Part shown: positions 50,522 to 59,257 of the stretch, piece by piece
Numbering within the stretch: the stretch's first letter is position 1
Layout: the number at the start of each line of letters is the position of its first letter
Source: Streptomyces sp. NBC_01275
GTDB lineage: Bacteria > Actinomycetota > Actinomycetes > Streptomycetales > Streptomycetaceae
Direction of reading: 5' to 3'
Assembly (NCBI RefSeq): GCF_026340655.1
Contig: NZ_JAPEOZ010000001.1
Span: forward strand, 8,184,001-8,248,000
DNA: 64,000 nt
Notes under the pieces: model-generated
What the model was told of the DNA's origin: nothing
Databases searched by the model: none
The model's input: the letters and a program-made list of their open reading frames with translations, nothing else
Translations under genes and position numbers: made by a program

Positions 50522-50557
50522 AGACAGTGTCTACCAGGATATGGTAGACACTGTCTA
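50521..50557. promoter_or_regulatory. Double-palindrome TetR operator
   Basis: TAGACAGTGTCTACCA (50521-50536) and TGGTAGACACTGTCTA (50542-50557) are exact complements with a 5-base spacer. Each arm itself contains a 13-bp TAGACA-S-TGTCTA-type palindrome, so two repressor dimers could bind. It abuts the TetR start. Confidence 0.85.
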
Positions 50558-50649
50558 CTACCTGGGATCCCGAGAGCCCGGCCCGTCGGCGCTCGGAGGT
50601 GCGGAACACGGCGGGAATGCGTCCCACGGCGACGCCGGTTGTGCCGAAC

Positions 50650-51108
50650 ATGACTCAGGACACGACGCACGACACGCAGAACGCACTGCTCGCGCTGCTC
50701 TCCGAGGGCCGCGGCGGGGTACTGGTCACCCTCAAGCGCGACGGCCGCCCCCAGCTGTCGAACGTCACCCACCTCTACTACCCGGACGAGGGCGTCATCC
50801 GGATCTCGATCACGGACGACCGCGCGAAGACCCGCAACCTGCGCCGCGACCCCCGGGCGTCGTACCACGTGACCACCCCCGGCCACCGTGCCTACACGGT
50901 CGTCGAGGCCACCGCCGACCTCACGCCCGTCGCCGCGGACCCCCACGACGAGACCGTCGAGGAACTCGTCCGCCTCTACCGCGACCTCGCGGGCGAGCAC
51001 CCCGACTGGGACGACTACCGCGCCGCCATGGTCCGCGACCGCCGCCTGGTCCTGCGGCTGCGGGTGGAACGGGCGTACGGCATCCCGGCGGGCGCCGACG
51101 AGGGCTGA
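50650..51108 (+). CDS. PPOX-class F420-dependent oxidoreductase
   Basis: A 152-aa split-barrel flavin/F420 protein: LLALLSEGRGGVLVTLKRDGRPQLSNVTHLYYPDEGVIRISITDDRAKTRNLRRDPRASYHV and YTVVEATADLTPV are typical of the F420-dependent PPOX-class family in actinobacteria. The substrate is unknown. ATG 50650 is chosen where similarity starts; in-frame starts at 50617 and 50599 are possible, and GGAGG lies at 50595-50599. It is divergent from the TetR operon and may also respond to the double palindrome. Confidence 0.82.
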   Translation: MTQDTTHDTQNALLALLSEGRGGVLVTLKRDGRPQLSNVTHLYYPDEGVIRISITDDRAKTRNLRRDPRASYHVTTPGHRAYTVVEATADLTPVAADPHDETVEELVRLYRDLAGEHPDWDDYRAAMVRDRRLVLRLRVERAYGIPAGADEG

Positions 51109-51141
51109 GAGGGAGCGCCGCCCTTCGCGCAGGACATGCCC

Positions 51142-51174
51142 GAGCCCCCGGAGCCGTCAGGCGTCCGGGGGCTC
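51142..51174. terminator. Bidirectional intrinsic terminator
   Basis: GAGCCCCCGG (51142-51151), loop of 13, CCGGGGGCTC (51165-51174), between the convergent PPOX and MHS transporter genes. Confidence 0.8.
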
Positions 51175-51202
51175 ACACGGCCCGTGGGCGGGGTCGGCGG
51201 GA

Positions 51203-52561
51203 TCAGGCGGTCACCGTCTCCGGCTGCGCGGCCTCCCGCACGGCGCGCTCGCCGAGCAGCTCCGTCGGGACCTTCGCCGTCTCGCGCGCCGACAGGGCCG
51301 CGATCACCGGCGGCACGCACAGGGCCGCGGTGAACAGGGCGACCGAGGACCAGTCGTCGCCGTCCGGACCCGCGATCTGCGCGGCGAACGTGACCGCGAA
51401 GCCCGCCGCCGCGAAGCCGATCTGGGTGCCGATCGCCATCCCGGACAGCCGGACGCGGGTGGAGAACATCTCGCCGTAGAAGGACGGCCACACGCCGTTC
51501 GCCGCGCTGTAGACCACGCCGAAGGTGACGATGCCCAGGACCAGGATCAGCGGGTAGGAGCCGGTGGAGATCGCCCACAGGTAGGCGAACATCATCACCG
51601 CGCTGCCGGACGCGCCGATCAGGTACACCGGGCGGCGGCCGATGCGGTCCGAGAGCGTGGCCCACAGGGGGATGGCGGCCAGCGCGACCAGGTTGGCCAG
51701 CGCGCCCACCCACAGCATCGAGGAGCGGTCTACGCCCACCGAGTCGCTCGTCGCGTACGCCAGCGCCCACACCGTGAATATCGTGCTCACCGAGGCGACC
51801 AGCGCGCCCGCGATCACCCGCAGGACGTCCGCCCAGTGCTCGCGCAGCAGCACCGCCAGCGGCAGCTTCACGACCTCGCCGGTGGCCTGCTGGGCGGCGA
51901 AGGCCGGGGTCTCCTCCAGCTTGCGCCGGATGACGTAGCCGACGACGGCGACCGCGATGCTCAGCCAGAACGGCACCCGCCAGCCCCAGGACAGCAGCTG
52001 GTCCTCGGGGAGGGCCGCGATCGGGATGAAGACGAGCGTGGCGAGGAGCTGGCCGCCCTGGGTGCCGCTGAGGGTGAAGCTGGTGAAGAAGCCACGCCGG
52101 TGCGGCGGCGCGTGCTCCAGCGTCATGGAGTTGGCGCTGGCCTGTTCCCCGGCCGCGGAGATGCCCTGCAGGACCCGGCAGGCGACCAGCAGCACGGGCG
52201 CGAGGCCGCCGACCTGGGCGCGGGTGGGCAGACAGCCGATGAGGAACGTCGAGACGCCCATCAGGATCAGCGTGAAGACCATGATCTGCTTACGGCCCAC
52301 CCGGTCGCCGAAGTGCCCGAGGAACAGCGCGCCGACCGGACGGGCCGCGTAGGCGACGCCGAACGTGGCCAGGGAGAGCAGGGTCGCGGTGGCCGGGTCG
52401 GACTCGTCGAAGAAGACCTTCGGGAAGATCAGCGCGGCCGCGCTGCCGTAGATGAAGAAGTCGTAGTACTCCAGGGCGCTGCCGATCCAGGCCGCCGTGG
52501 CGGCTTTCTTCGGCTGGCCGGGCGGCGCGGCGGCGTCGCGGGGTGCGGCGGGGACGGACAC
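51203..52561 (-). CDS. MHS-family MFS transporter, probable shikimate/quinate uptake
   Basis: A 452-aa metabolite:H+ symporter. The family signature is clear: AAWIGSALEYYDFFIYGSAAALIFPKVFF, GHFGDRVGRKQIMVFTLILMGVSTFLIGCLPT and RVLQGISAAGEQASANSM. ShiA, ProP and KgtP belong here. Placement beside a TetR, an AroE-like dehydrogenase and a dehydroshikimate dehydratase points to shikimate or quinate. GTG 52561 has AAGGAG at good spacing. A palindromic site shared with the aroE-like promoter lies 73-94 bp upstream. Confidence 0.87.
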   Translation of the reverse strand: MSVPAAPRDAAAPPGQPKKAATAAWIGSALEYYDFFIYGSAAALIFPKVFFDESDPATATLLSLATFGVAYAARPVGALFLGHFGDRVGRKQIMVFTLILMGVSTFLIGCLPTRAQVGGLAPVLLVACRVLQGISAAGEQASANSMTLEHAPPHRRGFFTSFTLSGTQGGQLLATLVFIPIAALPEDQLLSWGWRVPFWLSIAVAVVGYVIRRKLEETPAFAAQQATGEVVKLPLAVLLREHWADVLRVIAGALVASVSTIFTVWALAYATSDSVGVDRSSMLWVGALANLVALAAIPLWATLSDRIGRRPVYLIGASGSAVMMFAYLWAISTGSYPLILVLGIVTFGVVYSAANGVWPSFYGEMFSTRVRLSGMAIGTQIGFAAAGFAVTFAAQIAGPDGDDWSSVALFTAALCVPPVIAALSARETAKVPTELLGERAVREAAQPETVTA

Positions 52562-52633
52562 GGCTTGCTCCTTCGGGGGAACCCCAACGTAGGGGAGGTG
52601 AGCGGCGGGGCGAAGGGCCGGATCGAGCGGCTA

Positions 52634-52655
52634 ATTAACCCACTGGATAGTTAAT
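52634..52655. promoter_or_regulatory. TetR-type operator, MHS transporter promoter
   Basis: ATTAAC, 10 bases, GTTAAT. Read on the minus strand it contains TAACTATCCAGTGGGTT, which resembles the TAACTCACCAGTTCGTA of the site at 53459-53486. This suggests one regulator for both promoters. Confidence 0.6.
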
Positions 52656-52718
52656 GCGCGGTGGGTAGGGATGTTGCGCCCGCGTTTCCCCGGTGTCAAG
52701 AGGTCGCGCGCAGGCCGG

Positions 52719-53384
52719 TCAGTCCGCCGTGCGCTCGGCCGTCAGGTAGGCGATCACCATGTCGCCGAGCATCGTGCGGTAGTGCTCGCGCTGGGCCGGA
52801 TCGACGAGGTCGCGGCCGAACAGGGCTCCGAAGGTGTGCCGGTTGGCCACCCGGAAGAAGCAGAACGAGCTGATCATCGCGTGCAGGTCGACGGCGTCCA
52901 CCTCGGCCGTGAACAGGCCGGACTCCTGCCCGGAGGCCAGGATGCGGCGGATCACGTCGAGCGCGGGGGAGCCGATCCTGCCGAGCTTCGCGGAGGCGGC
53001 GATGTGCTCGGCCTCGTGGATGTTCTCGATGCTGACCAGCCGGATGAAGTCCGGGTGCTGCTCATGGTGGTCGAAGGTCAGCTCCGCCAGCCGGCGGATG
53101 GCCGCGACCGGGTCAAGATGCTCGACGTCCAGCTCCTGCTCGGCCTCGCGGATCACGCCGTACGCCCGCTCCAGGACGGCGGTGAACAGCTGCTCCTTGC
53201 CGCCGAAGTAGTAGTAGATCATCCGCTTCGTGGTGCGGGTGAGGGCCGCGATGTCGTCGACCCGGGCCCCGGCGTAGCCGGCGCGGGCGAACTCCCGTGT
53301 CGCCACGTCGAGGATCTCCGCCTGGGTGCGGGCGGCGTCACGGGTCCGCCCGTTCGGTCGTGCCGGTTCGTCGACGCTGGTCAT
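52719..53384 (-). CDS. TetR-family regulator of the quinate/shikimate block
   Basis: A 221-aa TetR protein with HTH RTQAEILDVATREFARAGYAGARVDDIAALTRTTKRMIYYYFGGKEQLFTAVLERAYG and a C-terminal ligand domain. It sits between the MHS transporter (same strand) and the divergent aroE-like operon. Matching operator-like sequences flank it on both sides. The inducer is probably quinate, shikimate or a downstream aromatic acid (inference). The start is ATG 53384. Confidence 0.87.
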   Translation of the reverse strand: MTSVDEPARPNGRTRDAARTQAEILDVATREFARAGYAGARVDDIAALTRTTKRMIYYYFGGKEQLFTAVLERAYGVIREAEQELDVEHLDPVAAIRRLAELTFDHHEQHPDFIRLVSIENIHEAEHIAASAKLGRIGSPALDVIRRILASGQESGLFTAEVDAVDLHAMISSFCFFRVANRHTFGALFGRDLVDPAQREHYRTMLGDMVIAYLTAERTAD

Positions 53385-53458
53385 CGGGTTCCTTCGGGCG
53401 GCGCGGGTGCAGTGCCGCGATTCTAGAAGGGCTTCCCCTCGCGCCTCTCTCGGTGTAT

Positions 53459-53486
53459 GACTAACTCACCAGTTCGTACATTAGTC
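53459..53486. promoter_or_regulatory. TetR-type operator, aroE-like promoter
   Basis: GACTAA (53459-53464) and TTAGTC (53481-53486) bracket TAACTCACCAGTTCGTA-type sequence related to the site at 52634-52655. It lies 21-48 bases upstream of the aroE-like GTG. Confidence 0.6.
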
Positions 53487-53506
53487 GCCCGTTCAGGAGG
53501 CCTGCC

Positions 53507-54382
53507 GTGACCAAGGACTCGTATCTCGTCGGGCTGATCGGATCCGGCATCGGGCCGTCGCTCAGTCCGGCGCTGCACGAGCGCGAGGCCGACCGGCAGG
53601 GGCTGCGCTACCTCTACCGGCTGATCGACATCGATGTCCTCGGGGCCGCTCCGGAGGCGGTCGGGGACCTGGTGCGGGCCGCCCGCGACCTGGGCTTCGA
53701 CGGGCTGAACATCACCCACCCCTGCAAGCAGCTGGTGATCCCCCACCTCGACGCCCTCGCCCCGCAGGCCGAGGCGCTCGGCGCGGTGAACACCGTCGTC
53801 TTCGAGGACGGCCGGGCCGTCGGCCACAACACGGACGTCACCGGTTTCGCCGCCTCCTTCGCACGCGGTCTGCCCGACGTCCCCCTGGAACGGGTGGTGC
53901 AACTCGGCGCGGGCGGCGCGGGCGCGGCCGTCGCGCACGCCACCCTCACCCTCGGCGCGGGTCGGGTCACCGTCGTCGACGCGCTGGCCGAGCGGGCTGC
54001 CGCCCTCGCCGACGCGCTGAACCGGCACTTCGGCGCGGGACGGGCCGCCGCGGCGGGCCCCGACCGGCTCGCGGAGCTGCTCGGCGACGCCGAGGGCGTC
54101 GTGCACGCCACCCCCACCGGCATGGCCGCCCACCCCGGCCTGCCCTTCCCGGCCGAGCTGCTGCACCCCGGGCTGTGGGTCGCCGAAGTCGTCTACCGCC
54201 CGCTGGAGACCGAGCTGCTGCGCACCGCCCGCGCGGTCGGCTGCGCCGCCCTCGACGGCGGCGGCATGGCCGTCTTCCAGGCGGTGGACGCGTTCCGGCT
54301 GTTCACCGGCCGGGAACCCGACAGCGCGAGCATGCTCGCCCACTTCGCCGAGCTGGCCGCAGGCGTCACCACCCCGAAGTAA
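53507..54382 (+). CDS. Shikimate/quinate dehydrogenase (AroE-like)
   Basis: A 291-aa dehydrogenase with LIGSGIGPSLSPALHEREA (substrate Ser residues), FDGLNITHPCKQLVIPHLD (catalytic Lys), HNTDVTGFAASFA (catalytic Asp) and a dinucleotide fold QLGAGGAGAAVAHATLTLGAGRVTVVDA. The G-I-G in place of the usual aroE loop and the Asp after the second strand fit NAD-linked catabolic quinate/shikimate dehydrogenases. It oxidises shikimate or quinate to the 3-dehydro compounds used by the next gene. GTG 53507 has AGGAGG upstream. Confidence 0.87.
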   Translation: MTKDSYLVGLIGSGIGPSLSPALHEREADRQGLRYLYRLIDIDVLGAAPEAVGDLVRAARDLGFDGLNITHPCKQLVIPHLDALAPQAEALGAVNTVVFEDGRAVGHNTDVTGFAASFARGLPDVPLERVVQLGAGGAGAAVAHATLTLGAGRVTVVDALAERAAALADALNRHFGAGRAAAAGPDRLAELLGDAEGVVHATPTGMAAHPGLPFPAELLHPGLWVAEVVYRPLETELLRTARAVGCAALDGGGMAVFQAVDAFRLFTGREPDSASMLAHFAELAAGVTTPK

Positions 54383-54405
54383 CCCAGCGACCCAGAGGTG
54401 CCCAG

Positions 54406-56232
54406 GTGCGTACATCCATCGCCACCGTCTCCCTCAGCGGATCCCTCACCGAGAAGCTCACGGCCGCCTCCCGGGCCGGCTTCGACGGAGTCGAGATCTT
54501 CGAGAACGACCTGCTCGCCAGCCCCCTCGCCCCCGAGGAGGTCCGCGCCCGCTGCGCCGACCTCGGCCTCACCATCGACCTCTACCAGCCGATGCGGGAC
54601 ATCGAGGCCGTGCCCGCCGAGGAGTTCGCCCGCAACCTGCGCCGCGCCCGGCGCAAGTTCGAGCTGATGGGCCGGCTCGGCACGGACACCGTCCTGGTCT
54701 GTTCCAGCGTCTCCCCGCTCGCCGAGGACGACGACGCCCTCGCCGCCGAGCAGCTCAGCCGCCTCGCCGACCTCGCCCAGGACTTCGGCGTCCGCGTCGC
54801 CTACGAGGCGCTCGCCTGGGGACGGCACGTCAGCACGTACGACCACGCCTGGCGGATCGTCGAGACGGCGGGACACCCGGCGCTCGGCACCTGCCTGGAC
54901 AGCTTCCACATCCTGTCCCGCAGCCCGGAACCCAAGGACCTCGAAGGCATCGCCGACATCCCCGGCGAGAAGATCTTCTTCCTCCAGCTGGCCGACGCCC
55001 CGCTGCTCGGCATGGACGTCCTGCAGTGGAGCCGCCACCACCGCTGCTTCCCCGGACAGGGCGGCTTCGACGTCGCCGGCCTCGTCCGGCACGTACTGCG
55101 CGCCGGATACGACGGTCCGCTCTCCCTCGAGGTCTTCAACGACGTCTTCCGGCAGGCCGAGGCCGGCCCGACCGCCGTGGACGCCCGCCGCTCCCTGCTC
55201 GTGCTCCAGGACCAGGTCGGCCTCACCGCCCTGCCCGCCCCCGCCGCCCCCACCGGATTCGCCTTCGCCGAGCTGGTCACCCCCGACGCCGAACCCGTCC
55301 GCGCCCTCCTCACCGGCCTCGGCTTCGCCCGCACCGCCCGCCACCGCGGCAAACCCGTCGAGCTGTGGGAACAGGGCGAGGCCCGACTGCTGGTCAACAC
55401 CGGCCCGGCCGCCCTCCGCCACTCTCGGCTTCGCTCGCTCGGGGGGACCCCCGTCGACGGCACCTGTCTCGCCGCGATCGGCCTGGAGTCACCCGACCCG
55501 GCCGCCGCCGCCCGCCGCGCCGAGGCCCTGCTCGCCCCCGTGCTGCCCCGCCGCCGCGCCGCCGAGGACGCCCCGCTCGACGCCGTGGCCGCCCCCGACG
55601 GCACGGAGCTCTTCCTGTGCGCCACACACCGCCCCGGACTGCCCGACTGGCGCGCCGACTTCGAGGACGTCCCGCACGCCGCGGCCGTCGCCGGCGTCCG
55701 CCGCATCGACCATGTGGCGCTGACCCAGCCCTGGCACCACTTCGACGAGGCGGTCCTCTTCCATCGCAGCGTCCTCGGCCTCGACGCCCAGGAGAGCGTG
55801 GACGTCGCCGACCCCTACGGGCTGCTGCGCAGCCGGGCCGTCGCCACCGCCGACGGCGGCGTCCGCCTCCCGCTCACCGTCGGCGCGGCCCCCGGCGACG
55901 ACACCGCCCAGGCCCGGCACATCGCCCTGGCCACCGATGACGTGGTCGCCGCGGCCCGCCGCTTCACCGAGGCCGGCGGCCGACTGCTGCCGATCCCCGC
56001 GAACTACTACGACGACCTCGCGGCCCGCTTCACCTTCGCCGACGGCGAGTGGGAGACCTACCGCGCCCTCGGCATCCTCTACGACCGCGACGCCCACGGC
56101 GTCTTCCGGCACTGCTACACGCACACCGTCGGCCGCGTCTTCTTCGAACTCGTCCAGCGCGACGACGGCTACCAGGGCTACGGCGCGGCCAACGCACCGG
56201 TGCGGCTGGCGGCCCAGCGCGCCGGGCGCTGA
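54406..56232 (+). CDS. 3-dehydroshikimate dehydratase (QsuB/QuiC type, TIM barrel fused to HPPD-like domain)
   Basis: A 608-aa two-domain protein. Residues 1-275 form a sugar-isomerase-like TIM barrel: RTSIATVSLSGSLTEKLTAASRAGFDGVEIFENDL, VRVAYEALAWGRH, GTCLDSFHIL and GPLSLEVFNDVFRQA carry the metal-binding Glu/Asp/His. Residues 285-600 have two VOC (4-hydroxyphenylpyruvate dioxygenase-like) modules, for example RIDHVALTQPWHHFDEAVLFHRSVLGL and VFFELVQRDDGYQGYG. This matches QsuB-type 3-dehydroshikimate dehydratases that form protocatechuate. The start is GTG 54406, 23 bp after the aroE-like gene. Confidence 0.88.
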   Translation: MRTSIATVSLSGSLTEKLTAASRAGFDGVEIFENDLLASPLAPEEVRARCADLGLTIDLYQPMRDIEAVPAEEFARNLRRARRKFELMGRLGTDTVLVCSSVSPLAEDDDALAAEQLSRLADLAQDFGVRVAYEALAWGRHVSTYDHAWRIVETAGHPALGTCLDSFHILSRSPEPKDLEGIADIPGEKIFFLQLADAPLLGMDVLQWSRHHRCFPGQGGFDVAGLVRHVLRAGYDGPLSLEVFNDVFRQAEAGPTAVDARRSLLVLQDQVGLTALPAPAAPTGFAFAELVTPDAEPVRALLTGLGFARTARHRGKPVELWEQGEARLLVNTGPAALRHSRLRSLGGTPVDGTCLAAIGLESPDPAAAARRAEALLAPVLPRRRAAEDAPLDAVAAPDGTELFLCATHRPGLPDWRADFEDVPHAAAVAGVRRIDHVALTQPWHHFDEAVLFHRSVLGLDAQESVDVADPYGLLRSRAVATADGGVRLPLTVGAAPGDDTAQARHIALATDDVVAAARRFTEAGGRLLPIPANYYDDLAARFTFADGEWETYRALGILYDRDAHGVFRHCYTHTVGRVFFELVQRDDGYQGYGAANAPVRLAAQRAGR

Positions 56233-56233
56233 C

Positions 56234-57688
56234 CTACTGCCGGCTGACCGTCCTGGTCACGCCCGCGACGACGGTCGTGGCCAGGATCCAGCCGGTGACG
56301 ATCAGGACGTACGACAGCGTCTGGTACCAGCCGGTCGGGGCGAACGCGCTCTCCTGGCCGAAGGAGATCACCGGGAGCAGCAGGTCGAGGGTGTAGAAGA
56401 ACGGGTCGAAGTCAGGGGCCTCGGACGGCTTGAGCGCGGGCGGACGGTGTCCGGCGTAGACGATCGAGCCGACGGCGAGCAGGGAGGCCAGCCAGACGGC
56501 GGCGCGCAGCGGACGGAAGCCGTAGCCGACGGCCGCGTCCTGGAGGCGGCCCCACACCCGGCCGTACCAGGGGAGCGTGGCGCGGCGGCGGCGCTGCTTG
56601 GCGAGCTGGACGAGCCTGGCGGCCTGGTCGTCGCCGACGCGCCGGTAGGCGGCCGTCAACTGCTCGTAGGCGTGCGGGTCGAAGGCGTCGTCGTCCCGCT
56701 CCAGCATCGGCAGCCGGCGCTCGGCGGGCTCGTGCGGGGTGAGGGAGGTGTAGGTGAGGTCGAGCAGGCGCACCTGGTCGGGCAGCATCTCCGGCTCCAC
56801 GCTGAGCTGGCCGATCTCGGCCCGGCGCAGATTGAGCATGCCCTCCATCGGGTCGCCCGCGCGCAGCCAGATCTCCCCGATGACGCAGCTGCTGGCCCGC
56901 AGGGCGGTGCCGCCGGGGTTGGACAGGGAGCTGTGCAGCAGGTCCACCCGCCCCGGCACCCGGGCCCCGCGCAGGTCGATCCGGCCCCGGGTGCGCAGCC
57001 GTCGGCCCAGCAGATTGGCGCCCACGGTCAGGGCCTCCGCCTCCAGGACGAACCCGCCGGGGTTGCTCAGCTCGGCGTCCTCCAGGTCGATCGAGCCGGC
57101 CACGCTCGCGCCGTCCAGCCGGATCAGCCCCCGGGTGCGCAGTTGCCGGGCGCACAGGTCGTCGTCGATGGACACCTGGTTGAGCTGGAGCACGGCCTGC
57201 GCGGGGTCCCGGGCGGTGAGTTCGGCCCGGTCCAGGAACAGCGCCCCGGAGATCTGCGCCCCGCCGAGGTGCACCGGCCCGCTGATCCGGCAGCGCGTCA
57301 GCCGCAGACTGCCGTCCACCCGGACCCGCGCCGACGCCAGGCCTGGCAGCTCGGAGTCCCGCAGGTTGAGGTAGCTCAGCCGGGCTCCGGCGATGCGGGG
57401 GACCTCGTCGAAGCGGCAGCGGTTCATGCGCACGACGCTGTCGACGTGCGCGTACCGCAGGTCCAACTCGCCGCTGATCCGCGCCCCGACGAGCTTGAGA
57501 GCCGCCACCTCCCCTGCCTCTCGCGGGCCGTTGAGAAGAAGCGCCCGCAACACCGTTGCCCGTACGGTCCGTTCGGGACCCCAGCCGGGCGCATCCGGTT
57601 CGGCCCCCGCGCGGAAGTCCACGGTCGCCCCCGTGGCGAAGGCCCGCCAGACTCGCTGTTCGGCCGGTGTCAGATCGTCGATCTCCAT
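56234..57688 (-). CDS. Membrane protein with pentapeptide-like beta-solenoid domain
   Basis: A 484-aa protein. Residues about 60-320 are a repeat-rich solenoid (ISGELDLRYAHVDSVVRMNRCRF, VDGSLRLTRCRISGPVHLGGAQISGALFLDRAEL, ASVAGSIDLEDAELSNPGGFVL) similar to Streptomyces proteins loosely labelled membrane oxidoreductases. Two or three helices close the C-terminus (AVWLASLLAVGSIVYAG, TLSYVLIVTGWILATTVVAGVT). No redox motif is visible. It converges with the dehydratase gene, with a single base between the two stop codons. The start is ATG 57688. Confidence 0.75.
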   Translation of the reverse strand: MEIDDLTPAEQRVWRAFATGATVDFRAGAEPDAPGWGPERTVRATVLRALLLNGPREAGEVAALKLVGARISGELDLRYAHVDSVVRMNRCRFDEVPRIAGARLSYLNLRDSELPGLASARVRVDGSLRLTRCRISGPVHLGGAQISGALFLDRAELTARDPAQAVLQLNQVSIDDDLCARQLRTRGLIRLDGASVAGSIDLEDAELSNPGGFVLEAEALTVGANLLGRRLRTRGRIDLRGARVPGRVDLLHSSLSNPGGTALRASSCVIGEIWLRAGDPMEGMLNLRRAEIGQLSVEPEMLPDQVRLLDLTYTSLTPHEPAERRLPMLERDDDAFDPHAYEQLTAAYRRVGDDQAARLVQLAKQRRRRATLPWYGRVWGRLQDAAVGYGFRPLRAAVWLASLLAVGSIVYAGHRPPALKPSEAPDFDPFFYTLDLLLPVISFGQESAFAPTGWYQTLSYVLIVTGWILATTVVAGVTRTVSRQ

Positions 57689-57756
57689 CAGCCGCGACTC
57701 TGGCGGGCCCTCTGGGCGGTGTCAACCGGCCCATCCGGTCCATCCGGCCCGACCGG

Positions 57757-58350
57757 CTACGCGCGCAGGTTCCACTCGGCGATCACGGGGCGTCCGTGCT
57801 CCGTCGACAGCCGGCTGACGGTGGCGGTGGCCAGCTGGAACAACCGGCCCTCGGCGGGCGGCAGTCCGAGCCGACGGGCCGTCAGCACCCGCAGGAAATG
57901 GCCGTGGGCGACGAGGACGACGTCACCGTCGTCGCGCGCGAGCGCCGCGTCCACCCGGTTCAGCACCCGGTCGGCGCGCCGCCCGATCTCCTCGGGCGAC
58001 TCGCCGGGGCGATCCTCCGGGCCGGGCGGCACGCCGTCGGTCCACAGATACCAGTCGGGACGGGTGCGGTGTATGTCGACGGTGGTGACGCCCTCGTAGC
58101 CGCCGTAGTCCCATTCGTGCAGGTCGGGGTCGGGCACGGCCCCGGTGACGCCCGCGAGTTCGGCGGTGCGGACCGCGCGGTGCAGCGGGCTGGTCAGAGC
58201 GAGCGAGAAGGTCCGGCCGGACAGGAGGGGAGCGAGGGACTTGGCCTGCTCCTCACCGCGATCGGTGAGCGGCAGGTCGGTGAAGCCGGTGTGCTGCCCC
58301 GAGACGCTCCACTCCGTTTCGCCGTGGCGGACCAGCAGCAGATCTCCCAC
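57757..58350 (-). CDS. Histidine phosphatase family protein (phosphoglycerate mutase-like)
   Basis: A 197-aa branch-1 histidine phosphatase. The nucleophile motif is LLVRHGETEWS, followed by PLTDRGEEQAKSLAPLL, TSPLHRAVRTAEL, LHEWDYGGYEG and the second His in VVLVAHGHFLRVLTARRLG. It probably removes phosphate from a small sugar phosphate or acid. Position beside the pentose phosphate operon hints at such a substrate. The GTG start is 9 bases from the gnd stop, in the same direction, so it is likely the last gene of that operon. Confidence 0.87.
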   Translation of the reverse strand: MGDLLLVRHGETEWSVSGQHTGFTDLPLTDRGEEQAKSLAPLLSGRTFSLALTSPLHRAVRTAELAGVTGAVPDPDLHEWDYGGYEGVTTVDIHRTRPDWYLWTDGVPPGPEDRPGESPEEIGRRADRVLNRVDAALARDDGDVVLVAHGHFLRVLTARRLGLPPAEGRLFQLATATVSRLSTEHGRPVIAEWNLRA

Positions 58351-58359
58351 GGCCCACGC

Positions 58360-59256
58360 CTACTTCTGCGCCGATGCCGACTCGACGGCGTGGCCGCCGA
58401 ACTGGTTGCGCAGTGCCGCGATCATCTTCATCTGCGGCGAGTCCTCCTGGCGGGAGGCGAACCGGGCGAAGAGGGACGCGGTGATGGCGGGCAGGGGCAC
58501 GGCGTGGTCGACGGCGGCCTCGACCGTCCAGCGGCCTTCGCCGGAGTCCTCCGCGTAGCCGCGCAGCTTGTCCAGGTGGGTGTCGTCGTCGAGGGCGTTG
58601 ACCGCCAGGTCGAGCAGCCAGGAGCGGATGACGGTCCCCTCCTGCCAGGAGCGGAAGACCTCGCGGACGTTCTCCACGGAGTCGACCTTCTCCAGCAGCT
58701 CCCAGCCCTCGGCGTAGGCCTGCATCATGGCGTACTCGATGCCGTTGTGGACCATCTTCGAGAAGTGCCCGGCGCCGACCTTGCCCGCGTGGACGTAGCC
58801 GTACGGGCCCTCCGGCTTGAGCGCGTCGAAGATCGGCTGGACGCGCTCGACGTGCTCCTTGTCGCCGCCGACCATCAGGGCGTAGCCGTTCTGCAGGCCC
58901 CAGACGCCGCCGGAGACGCCCGCGTCGACGAAGCCGACGCCCTTGGCCGCCAGCTCCTCGGCGTGCTTCTCGTCGTCCGTCCAACGGGAGTTGCCGCCGT
59001 CCACGACCGTGTCGCCTGGCTCGAGGAGGTCGCCGAGCTCGTCGATCACGGACTGGGTGGGGGCGCCGGCCGGCACCATCACCCAGACGGTGCGCGGCGC
59101 GTGCAGCTTCTCGACGAGTTCGGCGAGGCCGCTGACGTCGGAGAGTTCGGGGTTGCGGTCGTAGCCGACGACGGTGTGGCCGGCGCGGCGGACGCGCTCG
59201 CGCATGTTGCCGCCCATCTTGCCGAGACCGATCAGACCCAGCTGCATGGATGTCAT
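58360..59256 (-). CDS. gnd: 6-phosphogluconate dehydrogenase, decarboxylating (short form)
   Basis: A 298-aa short-type 6PGDH. NAD(P) motif QLGLIGLGKMGGNMRERVRRAG; substrate region VDGGNSRWTDDEKHAEELAAKGVGFVDAGVSGGVWGLQNGYALMVGG; catalytic KMVHNGIEYAMMQAYAEGWELL. The short form lacks the C-terminal duplication of the 470-aa enzyme and is common in actinobacteria. It forms ribulose 5-phosphate and reduced cofactor. The ATG lies one base away from the pgi stop, so the two are translated together. Confidence 0.9.
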   Translation of the reverse strand: MTSMQLGLIGLGKMGGNMRERVRRAGHTVVGYDRNPELSDVSGLAELVEKLHAPRTVWVMVPAGAPTQSVIDELGDLLEPGDTVVDGGNSRWTDDEKHAEELAAKGVGFVDAGVSGGVWGLQNGYALMVGGDKEHVERVQPIFDALKPEGPYGYVHAGKVGAGHFSKMVHNGIEYAMMQAYAEGWELLEKVDSVENVREVFRSWQEGTVIRSWLLDLAVNALDDDTHLDKLRGYAEDSGEGRWTVEAAVDHAVPLPAITASLFARFASRQEDSPQMKMIAALRNQFGGHAVESASAQK

Positions 59257-59257
59257 G

